This document shows, one piece after another, positions 49,116 to 59,839 of a stretch of DNA of 64,000 nt; position 1 is the first letter of the stretch, and each line of letters opens with the position of its first letter. The position numbers were made by a program, and so were the translations under genes. A model generated the notes under the pieces. That model had not been told where the DNA came from, searched no databases, and saw only the letters and a list, made by a program, of their open reading frames with translations. This stretch comes from Leishmania infantum JPCM5. Taxonomy: Eukaryota > Euglenozoa > Kinetoplastea > Trypanosomatida > Trypanosomatidae. The DNA lies in assembly GCF_000002875.2 (NCBI RefSeq), contig NC_009416.2, positions 813,501 to 877,500 on the forward strand, in the 5' to 3' direction.

Positions 49116-50608
49116 GATGGTAGCGGAAAACAATGAAAACCTTGCAAGAAAGGCGTGGAGATACAGGGAGTGTAATGGAAGAGGAAAGCAAGGCTTTATG
49201 AGGGGACGATACGGGAAAAGCGGTAAGACGCGTTTCAAACTAAAAAGAGGGAGGAGGGGTGCAGGCCCAGCCCAGCCACTGATTCACCTACACTCTCAAA
49301 CGCACGCGAACACGCTACAAAGAGGCACGGTAACCCGACTGTGAGGAAGGGAAACAACATCAAAGAACAAAATGAAAACATATATAAAGCGCAGCAGTCA
49401 TGATACAGGCACGCATGCGCGGGCCGGCTCTCTCCCTCACCGAGAAAGACACGCTGATGATTCAAGCGCGCGCTCCCTCTCTTGAAGGAGAGCTGCACGC
49501 GTTGTCCGAGGAATCGTTGCGCGCGAGATAACAAGGGTAAGCACAAAGGAGAGTGCGCAGAATGCACAACCGATGCTACTACATATGCGACCGAGATGGC
49601 TGAAAAGTACGCAGAGGGGCGCGTGAAGCTGTTGGCTGGTGGCGGTGACGGCTAAGATTGTAGGAACTGCTTGAATACTCCGCCTCCCACAACACACGCA
49701 GAGTCGGAAACCGATCACACGGAGCAGAAGAAGACTGCCGCGGCACGTGCTTGTACGGTGCTCGCGTAGCCCGTCTCCTGTTTCGTGAAAATGTCCGCTG
49801 GTCCACGCTGCACCGTTCTCTAGCCCTGATGTTCTACCTCCCTCCCCCACCTAAAGAATGTTTGGCGCTATACGCGCGGCACAACGTGTGCTTCCTCGCC
49901 TGACTGCCTTACTACTATGCCCACAAGATACGTGTGTGCCAAGAAGAATAAAAGTTTGTGCGTGTGCGTTGCAGCGAGTAAGTTTGCGTATGAAAGGACC
50001 ATACATGTGTACAAAGAGAGAGGGGCACACATATAACACGCAGTTGTCGCCGCCTTGCGGATGTCCCAGTTGAGGTGCAAGGAACAAGCCGATGGGAGAT
50101 GAGAGACGGAGAGAGAAGGAGGAAGCAAAATTCGTTAAGTGCTCCAAAGTAAAAGCGGCCGCCCTCGGGACGCTGCCACCGATCATCTACCGGAGCTAGC
50201 CATAAAACCTGACAAGAACTACGCTCCCCCACACGTATTTGACCTGCGGCCTCGACGCTTCATCTTCTTGTGCGTGGGGGGGGGGGGGCACAAGCACTCA
50301 CAAGGGTGGAGTGGAGTCGGCCCGTGAACATCTTGCGTGCTTCACTGTCTTCCTGTAGCAAATAAGAATAAAGCGTGAGTGTGGCTTTTCGTATTGCTAT
50401 CAAGCAAAACGCCACAAAAAAAAATGAGATCAGCACTGGCGTCGGCAACCATGCAAAAACAAGCGCACACACATAAATACGGAGGGATGGGAAGGGAGGT
50501 GCGGATGGTGTCGAGCAGCATTGGATGCTTCAGTACTCGATAAGCCACAGGAAGAGCGCAGCACACCGGGGAGCAGGGCATAGAGTCGGCAGTAAGGCAT
50601 TTCGGCAT
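49116..50608. other. Intergenic spacer, 1.5 kb
   Basis: Includes a run of 13 G at 50276-50288 and purine/pyrimidine-biased stretches. A 137-codon minus-strand frame (49437-49850) is Cys/Leu/Arg-rich without domain character and is not called. Confidence 0.6.
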
Positions 50609-53600
50609 CTATTTCCATGGCGGCGTAGGGGCAGTGCGTAGCCCAGCACGTTCCTCCGCGAGCGAGATAGTCGCTTGGGCCACCGCGAAATTCCCAAAGG
50701 AGGACCGACGCTGAGGTCCAGCTCGGGTGGGTGGCCGCCTGTAGCCAGCATCGCTCAGCATGCCAAACTCGCAGTCGTCTGTGCGCCGACGGGCGGGGCT
50801 CAGGGTGCAGGCAGAGGTATCTCGATTGCCTGCGACTGCAGGGGAAGCGAACACAGTCGGTGCGCTCGAAAAGGCACGACAATGCGACCACGTCGGCAGG
50901 GACTTCCGATCCGCAGCAGTGGAAGCAGTAACTCGCTCATCCTTTTCAGCGGCAACGGCGCAGCCTCGAACTGCGCTGCAGGCCTTATCTGAACGGTCGC
51001 TTTGGTTAGCAGGACTGGCCGATTTCTTTGCTCCGTGGCGCACGTTCTCCTCCCATCTTGGCGCTGGACAAGAGCACGCCTCGCTGAAAAGGGCAGCACA
51101 GGCACGTACGAGGGAAACATCCACCAAGGGGGACGTGAGTGCAGGTGCGGCACTCTTGCCTTGCGGCTGCTGCAGTGTGGCAAGTAGCTTGCCATACACA
51201 ACACCTTGCAGATCGGCAGACACGCAGAGCTGGCGTGCCATAGCATCAAAGTGCTCCAGAGTAGCTTGCGTCGCCGCGTGGGCTGACTCCGTTGCCATGT
51301 GCAACTCTTCTAGAGCCTCCACTGCGCTTGTGGAGGCGGAAGGGCTCGCTGCTGCGGCAGCCCGGGAACGCTCTTGCACACAACGCTGCTCCAGAATAGG
51401 AAGTAGTTGCGCGTGCATCGCGCTCAGAATGGCACGCATCTCTGCCAGTGAGCTCAGCATGTCTCGTGCAAAGGCTGGTTGCATCGAGGTCGGCTCAGCA
51501 GTCAGCGACAGCCGATAGGTCGACACCTGGCGAGCTTGTGCGTTGCCCAGCTCCGACTTTAGTCTCTTGTTTTCACGTGCCGTTCCGTCGATCACGGCCA
51601 CAAGCCCCTCGATTCGCTCCTGCTTTTCGCTCACCGTATCCTCCAAGACTTTTTGTGCCCCTGCCATCACCGCATCATCCTGCAGTCCATTGTTTGTGAG
51701 ATCTGCATCGACAGCAGCTGCCCGCGTGAGCTCCTCGGCCACCCTGCTCTTCTCCGCTGCCAATGCCTCGGCTGCAGCTAGTTGAGCCACCAGCTTCTCA
51801 TGTGTCGACGCCATCTCCTTATACTGAGCCAGCAGCTTTCTGGCAGCGTCGGCACATTCTTCCTTCTCGGTGCTCGCGCGCTTGTAGCGGGACGCCAGGA
51901 GGGCCTTATCCTTGTCAGCTGTGTCGAGCCGCTTCTGCACCTCATCCAGCTCCTTGCGCAGTGTCTCAAGACGCACTACGTTTGCCTGAGCTTCTTCTGC
52001 CAGCTCAAAGCCATCCTTCAGCTTCTCCACCGCGGCATCGCGCTCCTCCATGGATTTCGCCATCGACTTCTGCATGGATGCACATTCGTCCTTGAGACGC
52101 TGCAGCTCGCCCTTTCGGGAGGACAGAATCTGCTCTGTCTCCCGCACCTTGGCCAGCGCCGCCATCTTCTCCTTTGCCTCCTCCTTGTGCCTCTCCTCCC
52201 ACTCATTCACCTGCACCTTTAGAGCCACGTTCTCCTCCTTCAACCAGTCGACAGGCTGCGACGCCACAGCAAACTTCGTGGCTGACTCGCAGTACACTCG
52301 CTTCAGTTCTGCAGTATGATCATCTTTCAGCTTTTCAACCACCGCGGCCTGTGCTTCCGCAAAGACCTTGGAATCTTCCGCAGCACTCCTCACCTTTTCA
52401 CGGGCGTCAACTTCCGCCATGTCAGCACGCATGTGCTCCGCGTCGACCTGCGCCCTCAAATCCGCTTCAGCTACACCATGAACCTCATTTTCAGCCTTTT
52501 GAGTAGCCTCGAGTTGGGCTACGCGCCTTTCAAACTCCGCCACCCGGCTCTCGTGCTGCTCGCGCTCCGCTGTCATACTGGTGCGCAGCTCGGCGAGGCG
52601 CTGCTGCAACACAGACTCGCGCTCCTCCACAGTAGACTGGCTGGCAGCCGCGCGGTCGCGCTCCGTCTCTAGCTGCTGCTGCAGCTCCGCCACCCGGCTC
52701 TCGTGCTGCTCGCGCTCCGCTGTCATACTGGTGCGCAGCTCGGCGAGGCGCTGCTGCAACACAGACTCGCGCTCCTCCACAGTAGACTGGCTGGCAGCCG
52801 CGCGGTCGCGCTCCGTCTCTAGCTGCTGCTGCAGCTCCGCCACCCGGCTCTCGTGCTGCTCGCGCTCCGCTGTCATACTGGTGCGCAGCTCGGCGAGGCG
52901 CTGCTGCAACACAGACTCGCGCTCCTCCACAGTAGACTGGCTGGCAGCCGCGCGGTCGCGCTCCGTCTCTAGCTGCTGCTGCAGCTCCGCCACCCGGCTC
53001 TCGTGCTGCTCGCGCTCCGCTGTCATACTGGTGCGCAGCTCGGCGAGGCGCTGCTGCAACACAGACTCGCGCTCCTCCACAGTAGACTGGCTGGCAGCCG
53101 CGCGGTCGCGCTCCGTCTCTAGCTGCTGCTGCAGCTCCGCCACCCGGCTCTCGTGCTGCTCGCGCTCCGCTGTCATACTGGTGCGCAGCTCGGCGAGGCG
53201 CTGCTGCAACACAGACTCGCGCTCCTCCACAGTAGACTGGCTGGCAGCCGCGCGGTCGCGCTCCGTCTCCAGCTGCTGCTGCAGCTCCGCCACCCGGCTC
53301 TCGTGCTGCTCGCGCTCCGCTGTCATACTGGTGCGCAGCTCGGCGAGGCGCTGCTGCAACACAGACTCGCGCTCCTCCACAGTAGACTGGCTGGCAGCCG
53401 CGCGGTCGCGCTCCGTCTCCAGCTGCTGCTGCAGCTCCGCCACCCGGCTCTCGTGCTGCTCGCGCTCCGCTGTCATACTGGTGCGCAGCTCGGCGAGGCG
53501 CTGCTGCAACACAGACTCGCGCTCCTCCACAGTAGACTGGCTGGCAGCCGCGCGGTCGCGCTCCGTCTCTAGCTGCTGCTGCAGCTCCGCCACCCGGCTC

Positions 53601-55273
53601 TCGTGCTGCTCGCGCTCCGCTGTCATACTGGTGCGCAGCTCGGCGAGGCGCTGCTGCAACACAGACTCGCGCTCCTCCACAGTAGACTGGGTGGCAGCCG
53701 CGCGGTCGCGCTCCGTCTCTAGCTGCTGCTGCAGCTCCGCCACCCGGCTCTCGTGCTGCTCGCGCTCCGCTGTCATACTGGTGCGCAGCTCGGCGAGGCG
53801 CTGCTGCAACGCAGACTCGCGCTCCTCCACTGCGGACACGCTGGCAGCCGCGCGGTCGCGCTCCGTCTCCAGCTGCTGCTGCAGCTCCGCCACCCGGCTC
53901 TCGTGCTGCTCGCGCTCCGCTGTCATACTGGTGCGCAGCTCGGCGAGGCGCTGCTGCAACGCAGACTCGCGCTCCTCCACTGCGGACACGCTGGCAGCCG
54001 CGCGGTCGCGCTCCGTCTCCAGCTGCTGCTGCAGCTCCGCCACCCGGCTCTCGTGCTGCTCGCGCTCCTGCTGCACCCACTGCCGGTTACTGCTGAGCTG
54101 AAGCTGTCGCTTCAGGTCGTCGATGCTGTCCTGCATAGCGTGCTGTTGACCGAGGAGTTCCGTTTCGCGGTTGTATTGGTTCTGAATTGTGAGCTTCATC
54201 GCCTCTAGCTGCTGTTGATGATCAGCTTCAATCTCTTCTAGCGTCTGTTGGGTGAGCACAGCTTGGGAGTTGGTAGGTCGCGCCTGTGTCTCCTGCGCGC
54301 GCAGCGCTTGCTGAAGGAGCTGATTCTGCAGCCTTAAGGCGTCAAAGTCATCCTTATCCACATAGCCGCGAGGGGGTTGGGCAGCTGCTGATGCATCTTT
54401 GGCGGCTGCTAACGCGGATGACGGGGAGCTTGTGCTGTGCGAATTCTGCAACAAGGCTACTTGAAGCGCCTTGATCTCCTCTTCCTTCTTGGCAAATGCG
54501 GCATCTTGCGATAGCTTCTCCTCCTGCGATAGCTTCAGCTGAAGCCTGAGTGCCTGCACTTGATCTTGCTGATCTTCGACTTGCTCCTCTGCCTCGTGCA
54601 GCTGATCCTGCAGGGCGGCAGCCCGCGTGCGTTCCTCGCGCAACTCGTGCTTCAAGCTGTCTAACTCCGCGCGCAGCTCTCGAATAGCCGCGCCAGCGTC
54701 TTTGTCGGCAACCTCCGCTGAGTGCGCCTCTACCACTGCGCATGGCGTGGTGGTGACCGGGTGTTGGCGAGACTCTTCCAAGGCCGCTTTAAGCGCACGC
54801 TTCTCTTCTGCCATCATGTCTCGCTGCTCCTTCAGCTCCTCAACAGCTCGCTGCAGATCTGCGACGATTCCGGCAGACTCGCGTGGCGAGTCTGGCATGC
54901 AGCCCAGCTCGTGGAGCATAACGCTGCTGCTTGGGGACGTGTTGGGCGAGCTGCTGTGGTGCGACCCTTCGGCGCGCTGCCAACCACCGCCGCTCCGCTC
55001 TTTTGCCGCGACGTACGCGCTGACAGACCTGAGAATCTTAGCCATCTGTCCTGCAATGGCGGCTGCCTTCACCGGGCTGCCGGAGAGAGAGAGGTACTTG
55101 CTGAGGGCCGTCAATGCGTTCACATTCTCATGAAGAGCGGTGGTGAGGCTGCGATGGGCATGCGCTGTCAAGGCGTACTGCGCATTTTTCAGTGCCATCC
55201 CAATCTTCAGCTGCGCCTCCTTCAACTTCTGGGCATTCTCCGCGGTGGGAGAGGCTAGGGAAGACGACGGCAT
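50609..55273 (-). CDS. Giant coiled-coil protein with ten 50-residue repeats
   Basis: The 1554-residue protein is predicted coiled coil for most of its length. An N-terminal helical bundle (about 10-95, AQKLKEAQLKIGMALKNAQY and on) could be MIT-like, though this is unproven. Heptad-rich sequence follows to about 398. Then come ten tandem copies of a 50-residue unit running from EREQHESRVAEL to LAELRTSMTA, and a partial eleventh, about 398-915. More coiled coil extends to about 1270, and the C-terminus is disordered and Ser/Ala-rich. The first two repeats carry SVSAV, the third ATQSTV and the other seven SQSTV. Composition fits a structural cytoskeletal or flagellar-attachment protein, but no homologue is claimed. 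Start at the first Met (MPSSSLASP). Confidence 0.85.
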   Translation of the reverse strand: MPSSSLASPTAENAQKLKEAQLKIGMALKNAQYALTAHAHRSLTTALHENVNALTALSKYLSLSGSPVKAAAIAGQMAKILRSVSAYVAAKERSGGGWQRAEGSHHSSSPNTSPSSSVMLHELGCMPDSPRESAGIVADLQRAVEELKEQRDMMAEEKRALKAALEESRQHPVTTTPCAVVEAHSAEVADKDAGAAIRELRAELDSLKHELREERTRAAALQDQLHEAEEQVEDQQDQVQALRLQLKLSQEEKLSQDAAFAKKEEEIKALQVALLQNSHSTSSPSSALAAAKDASAAAQPPRGYVDKDDFDALRLQNQLLQQALRAQETQARPTNSQAVLTQQTLEEIEADHQQQLEAMKLTIQNQYNRETELLGQQHAMQDSIDDLKRQLQLSSNRQWVQQEREQHESRVAELQQQLETERDRAAASVSAVEERESALQQRLAELRTSMTAEREQHESRVAELQQQLETERDRAAASVSAVEERESALQQRLAELRTSMTAEREQHESRVAELQQQLETERDRAAATQSTVEERESVLQQRLAELRTSMTAEREQHESRVAELQQQLETERDRAAASQSTVEERESVLQQRLAELRTSMTAEREQHESRVAELQQQLETERDRAAASQSTVEERESVLQQRLAELRTSMTAEREQHESRVAELQQQLETERDRAAASQSTVEERESVLQQRLAELRTSMTAEREQHESRVAELQQQLETERDRAAASQSTVEERESVLQQRLAELRTSMTAEREQHESRVAELQQQLETERDRAAASQSTVEERESVLQQRLAELRTSMTAEREQHESRVAELQQQLETERDRAAASQSTVEERESVLQQRLAELRTSMTAEREQHESRVAELQQQLETERDRAAASQSTVEERESVLQQRLAELRTSMTAEREQHESRVAEFERRVAQLEATQKAENEVHGVAEADLRAQVDAEHMRADMAEVDAREKVRSAAEDSKVFAEAQAAVVEKLKDDHTAELKRVYCESATKFAVASQPVDWLKEENVALKVQVNEWEERHKEEAKEKMAALAKVRETEQILSSRKGELQRLKDECASMQKSMAKSMEERDAAVEKLKDGFELAEEAQANVVRLETLRKELDEVQKRLDTADKDKALLASRYKRASTEKEECADAARKLLAQYKEMASTHEKLVAQLAAAEALAAEKSRVAEELTRAAAVDADLTNNGLQDDAVMAGAQKVLEDTVSEKQERIEGLVAVIDGTARENKRLKSELGNAQARQVSTYRLSLTAEPTSMQPAFARDMLSSLAEMRAILSAMHAQLLPILEQRCVQERSRAAAAASPSASTSAVEALEELHMATESAHAATQATLEHFDAMARQLCVSADLQGVVYGKLLATLQQPQGKSAAPALTSPLVDVSLVRACAALFSEACSCPAPRWEENVRHGAKKSASPANQSDRSDKACSAVRGCAVAAEKDERVTASTAADRKSLPTWSHCRAFSSAPTVFASPAVAGNRDTSACTLSPARRRTDDCEFGMLSDAGYRRPPTRAGPQRRSSFGNFAVAQATISLAEERAGLRTAPTPPWK
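52530..54080 (-). repeat. Tandem array of a 150-bp unit inside the coiled-coil gene
   Basis: The plus-strand marker CACCCGGCTCTCGTGCTGCT recurs at exact 150-base spacing, at 52541, 52691, 52841 and so on to 54041 (11 occurrences, ten full periods). Units between about 52560 and 53700 are almost identical at the DNA level, differing mainly at a silent TCT/TCC site. The units at the high-coordinate end, which code for the first repeats of the protein, are slightly divergent. The period divides by three, so long stop-free frames also appear in other frames on both strands. Confidence 0.97.
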
Positions 55274-56597
55274 TATTGGCGCCAGGAGCCGGAGAGAGAA
55301 GGGAAGAGGGAGAGTACCCGCTCCGTGAGATATCTTGGCGGGACGATCCGCGCAGAGGACGAGGAGGGAGGCAGAGAGGGGATGACCCCGATCGCCCTCT
55401 ACGCAGAGTTTCGGCCTATTTCAAAGGAGATGCGTGTCTGTGTGTGAGAGCACCCCATGCGTATAACTTCGCGTACGAGCACGTTAGAAGGGGGAAGGTA
55501 AACGGCTGTGTGTGTGCGTGTGTGTGTGCGTGCGTGCAGCGCGCGTCAATGGCTCAACGATATAGGTTCCCTTTCGCTGCACGGACATCCAAGCGTGCTC
55601 TGCTCGGCACCTGCGTAAGCAAGAGAAAAGAAGAGAAGGGTGGAGAAATAGAGGCCGATGGATGCCTGATATACACGCACACACAGCGCATCAAATGCCC
55701 AACGGTAGCTGCAAGAGATGATAAAAGCAGAGCAAGGCACTGGCACGTGATCTCGGGTGTCACCCTCGCGCTTTCTCTTTCTTTCTCACCACTGCGTGTT
55801 TGTGTGCGCGCGTATATACGTGTGTATGTGCGTACGCGCGCGCGACTCCACTTGTGGCTCCGTCTGTGTGCTCCCGGCTGCGCAGTAACGCGGCAGGGAG
55901 GCGTGGGTCGAGGGGAGGTGGCCAGAGGGGATGTAGGGGCAGATGTAAGTCAACGAGATTCGGAGTACAGTGCGTTAATCGTGGTGCGAGCATGGCCCAT
56001 GTGGGGATGCACAGAAGACATGCACACATAGCGAGACTTGTATGCATCGCCGAGTCGGCGCCGCTCCGGTGCTTCTTCTTTGCTTTCGATGCAGAAGCTG
56101 CCCGCGCCCTTTGTGCAACAGTGCGCACGTGCGTCTGCACTGCGGCGATGTGTCATGTGATGCACTGCGCCCCCCTCTCCCCTTCCGTCCACTATTAACT
56201 AACAGGCATGGAGGAAGACTGTGCGACAGCCATGCTGTGCATCTGTGCGTGTCATGCAGTGTGTGTGAATAGGCACACCAGCGACTGAGAGAAGCGGGGA
56301 GAGGGTTGCGGATGCGAGGGAGAGAGAGGCGCAGAGTTTCGCCTACATCACTACCCGTGCTATCCTTCGTTCCCTTCACGTTGCTCACTAGAGATGGAGG
56401 AGGTCTGTGTGTGTGTGTGTGTGTGTGTGATGGCGATGTGGCGACAAGTTCCGTCCAGGCGTGTTTTACTCGTACCAGCCTCCTGAACGGAAGGCTCAGC
56501 AATCCGAAACAACAACAGACACAAAGGCGAAGCGAGCCACATTAGGAAAAAGGAAGCATATGCGTCGTTAATGCACACACACGCACACACGAATCGC
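55274..56597. other. Intergenic spacer with a (GT)12 run
   Basis: Contains GT-rich tracts, including 56406-56429. The minus strand just upstream of the coiled-coil gene start is strongly pyrimidine-rich (plus-strand GA-rich at 55290-55315), consistent with trans-splicing signals. No gene recognised. Confidence 0.6.
56406..56429. repeat. (GT)12 microsatellite
   Basis: Perfect dinucleotide run in the 3' flank of the DEAD-box helicase gene. Confidence 0.9.
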
Positions 56598-58919
56598 TCA
56601 GTTCATGAAAGGACGTGAGACACCAACGAAAGTCCCGTTTTCCCATTGTGGACGCGTCTTGTTGGCCTCGTAGTGGCGCAGCGCGTCCAAGCGGCGCCGG
56701 TTCAGCGACTTGAACCGACCTTTGATGTACTCCTTCCGCTTCTCCTCCTCCGTGTTGCGAGGCAGCGTCACATGCGGCACCGAAGTCAGCGCGAATGCCT
56801 TGGACAACGCTTCGAGGTCCAGCCGGTGCACATCGAAGGTTTCCTTTAGGATATGGCTCTGATAGGCACCAACGTGTGCGCGGAACGCCGTCACAGCGCT
56901 CTTGGCGACCACCTCGTCCAGCTGCAGCACGTGCTCCAGCTTTTCCTGGATGCGTGGAAGTTTCTCTGGCATGGGATACTTCTCCATGCGGATGCCGTAG
57001 TTGGCGAGGTAGCGCACAAACGGCGCCTCTTCCGGCGTGAGAAAGAGAAGCGAGTTACCCACAGTGCCGGCGCGCGCCGTGCGTCCGATGCGGTGGATAT
57101 ACTCCGTCGGATCCAAAGGCGGGTCGTACTGGAGAATCCACGACACGTGAGGGATGTCCAGTCCACGCGCTGCGACATCGGTGCAGAATAGCACCCCTGT
57201 CTTCCACTCGGTGAACAATTGAAACGTCTGCACACGCTGGCGGTGCTTCATGTGGCCGTGCAGCATCACGACGTCATCGTGGAACCCAACGGAGCCCATC
57301 ATCTGGCAGTGAAAGATGGCACTCGCAACTGTGGAGCAGAAGACCATTGCCTTGGCACGGCGCGCGACCTGCTTCACAAAGGTGTACAGCGCGCGCAAGC
57401 GGTCTTGCAACGGCACAATGTGACCGAATTGGCGCAGCTTCGATGGAATCGCGTCCGCCTCGCCGGCGGAGTCCTCGCTGCAGGGACCAGCATCGCCCTC
57501 GTCCTTGCGCCCATGCTCCTCGTCCTCCACTTCTTTGCCGTCTTCATCGGGGTCGTTATACACACGGTAGGGTGCCATGCTCGTGCTCGCCTCTGATGTC
57601 TCAGCGTCGCCCATTTCCACCACAGAAGGGGCATCACCAGCTGTGCTAAGGAAGAGCGGAAGACGCGAGAGGGAGAGGCGGGCAAGCTCACGCACCGATT
57701 TGGAGTTGGTGGCCGAGAACAAGAACGTCTGCCGCCCCTTCGGGATGCGTGTGATGACGGCGTCGAGGTCGCGCTGGAAGCCGTCAGCCAGCATGCGGTC
57801 TGCCTCATCCAGCACGAGAAGGCGCAGTCGCGACAAGTCCCACCCCTTGCAATGGAGAACGTGATCATGAATTCGGCCAGGTGTGCCAACGACGATGGAC
57901 GCCATCCCCGACATGAGACGCCGACGCTCCTCGCTGACCTTCGTGCCACCCGTAATGAGCTGTACGTGAAACTGAGCCCCACCAGCCGTGACCGGCACGG
58001 CTGCAATGTGATTACACAGTCTCGACAGAACCGAGTGCGTCTGCACGCACAGCTCTTTGGTAGGGGCCAGCAGCAGCCCTACAGTGGCGTGCGGGTATTT
58101 GTTGGCCGTGTTCTTGGCTAGGTGGAGAAGCGGTACGCAGAAGGCGAGAGTTTTGCCAGAGCCGGTACGCGCCTGACCGAGAAGGTCGTAGCCCTCCAGC
58201 GCGTACGGGATGCTGCGCTCCTGGATGCGGGTCATGCGGTGGAAGCCATTTTTCTGCAGGGCATCGACGACAACAGGGTCGAGGCCGATCAGTGGATGGG
58301 AGAAGAGGGCGCCGTGGGCGGCCTTGCGCCGCCGCTCGATAAGATCCACCTGCTCCTCCTCCTGATTGTCGAGCTCTTCAGCCTTCGAAGATGCGCCTCT
58401 TCCCTTGCATGCCTGAGCTGAACCTCTGTCGCCTGGTGCGCCACCTGTTGCGGAGGATAGCGTCGTCGACTGATGACCGGATTTGGCGCCCTTCGGGCCC
58501 TCGAACAGATCTTCGTGCGCATATTGGTGCCCAAGGTAGCTCGTCTCCACTTCCTCCGCGACATCCTCCACGGAGTCCTCCGCGGCGCCGCGGCGCCGCT
58601 TGCGACTGGCGCTGCCGCCACCGGCCACCAGCGCCCCGAACTGCGACTGCTTCCGACGGCACTGATGCTCCTCTTGCATCTGCTCCAGCACCTCCATGTC
58701 TTGCATTCGGAAAAAGTCACTCTTTTTCATCTTCAGCTGGCCCATGGCATCCACAGGGGAGCGAAAGGGGCTGTCGCTCATCGCAACGACCCCGCTGGCA
58801 AGACTGTCGCCGACGCCCTCAGCTTCGTCGTCATCTGGACTGCCGCACCCCTGCGCTTGCTGCTGCCGTGCCAGCTCCTCACGTTGGCGCAGCTTTTTTC
58901 GGCGTCCCTTGATGCCCAT
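56598..58919 (-). CDS. DEAD-box RNA helicase, Has1/DDX18-like
   Basis: The 773-residue protein has a charged N-terminus (MGIKGRRKKLRQREEL) and a disordered region to about 190. The helicase core follows: Q-motif MTRIQERSIP (229-238), motif I ARTGSGKT (250-257), Ia APTKEL (285-290), Ib TPGR (346-349), DEAD (371-374) and SAT (402-404). A roughly 90-residue acidic insertion separates the two RecA domains (DPDEDGKEVEDEEHG). Domain 2 has TDVAARGLDIP and HRIGRTAR. The C-terminal DUF4217-like part (AYQSHILKETFDVHRLDLEALSKAF) points to Has1/DDX18. DDX31/Dbp7 is the main alternative, given the insertion and the AKSFAL-like ending. These helicases act in nucleolar large- and small-subunit assembly. Start: the Met of MGIKGRR, since the 13 upstream codons are not conserved in character. 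Confidence 0.85.
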   Translation of the reverse strand: MGIKGRRKKLRQREELARQQQAQGCGSPDDDEAEGVGDSLASGVVAMSDSPFRSPVDAMGQLKMKKSDFFRMQDMEVLEQMQEEHQCRRKQSQFGALVAGGGSASRKRRRGAAEDSVEDVAEEVETSYLGHQYAHEDLFEGPKGAKSGHQSTTLSSATGGAPGDRGSAQACKGRGASSKAEELDNQEEEQVDLIERRRKAAHGALFSHPLIGLDPVVVDALQKNGFHRMTRIQERSIPYALEGYDLLGQARTGSGKTLAFCVPLLHLAKNTANKYPHATVGLLLAPTKELCVQTHSVLSRLCNHIAAVPVTAGGAQFHVQLITGGTKVSEERRRLMSGMASIVVGTPGRIHDHVLHCKGWDLSRLRLLVLDEADRMLADGFQRDLDAVITRIPKGRQTFLFSATNSKSVRELARLSLSRLPLFLSTAGDAPSVVEMGDAETSEASTSMAPYRVYNDPDEDGKEVEDEEHGRKDEGDAGPCSEDSAGEADAIPSKLRQFGHIVPLQDRLRALYTFVKQVARRAKAMVFCSTVASAIFHCQMMGSVGFHDDVVMLHGHMKHRQRVQTFQLFTEWKTGVLFCTDVAARGLDIPHVSWILQYDPPLDPTEYIHRIGRTARAGTVGNSLLFLTPEEAPFVRYLANYGIRMEKYPMPEKLPRIQEKLEHVLQLDEVVAKSAVTAFRAHVGAYQSHILKETFDVHRLDLEALSKAFALTSVPHVTLPRNTEEEKRKEYIKGRFKSLNRRRLDALRHYEANKTRPQWENGTFVGVSRPFMN

Positions 58920-59839
58920 GGATGCCCCTATTCTCAACTCCGCCAGGCAGTACTGCAAAAGTGCTCAGTTGATGGAGAGCCCGTCGCCTGGCCAGGCAAC
59001 GCAGGCGAGCAGGGAGGGTTAGTGTGCTATGGTGCAACGCTCACCGTGCAGAGAGCGAGGGCAGAGGAAAAGAGGCGTGTGTACACCCACACTGGCGAAG
59101 AGAAGGGTGCAAGGTGCAACAGTGAACGAAAAAGAATTGTGTGCATCGCCTACCTGTAGAGATCGGAGAAACGGCTCAGCGTCTTCTTTTCGGTTGGTGG
59201 AACGGACGGCTGATGTGCGGGAAGCCCACAATACGACCCCTTGTTGCGTTCGCATGCAGTCGCAGGACTCATGAAGATTGATGGCAGGAGCATACATATA
59301 TAAACGACGGTGCTGCTGCTCTCTATCAGCAAGTGTCGCTAGTGCACAAAGAGAGGCAGCAGCAGAGGGCTTCGCCTTCGTCTGCGTGGATAGCTCGGTT
59401 AGCACGTTGGCGCCACGTCCTCCTGCATGTTCGACTGTGCCGCACAGTTGCTGTCGTTCTATGTTTATGTATGTGCATGCGTGAGTACGAAACAGACAGA
59501 GTTCGGCCGGTGACATGTGAGGGCGCGATCACCACCGCGCTGCTCACGGGCTTCTGGTTCATCCGTGCCCCTCTCCGGCGCTGCGACAAGGTCAACCGGT
59601 CACGCAAATCATTCAGGGTCGAGGAGAAGCAGCACACCGTCACGTGCAACGCAGAAACACGGAAGAGGCGAATCAGCGTGCGGGCGTTTGAGGGCGGAAT
59701 TTACCACTCGTGTTAAAGCAACTGGCAAGCAGGCGAGCCCGCTCGCGCGCACACACACGGAGGCATAATAGCACTCGCTGAGAGCGCAAGCACACAAACA
59801 CACACATATATAGAGACACCACAAGGAGACAACCCTGTT
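58920..59839. other. Intergenic spacer
   Basis: Spacer between the formyltransferase stop and the helicase start. Two overlapping frames (59019-59516 minus, 59333-59716 plus) lack domain character. Nothing else recognised. Confidence 0.6.

Noticed and set aside
49437..49850. A 137-codon minus-strand frame between the coiled-coil and LYR genes
   Set aside because: No domain, membrane or signal features, erratic composition, and no accompanying acceptor clearly placed for it.
52581..54101. A 506-codon plus-strand frame and a 516-codon alternative minus frame over the repeat array
   Set aside because: They exist because the 150-bp unit divides by three and its complement lacks stops in each frame; the protein strings are tandem Ser/Cys/Arg or Ala/Gly/Arg copies with no flanking coding sequence.
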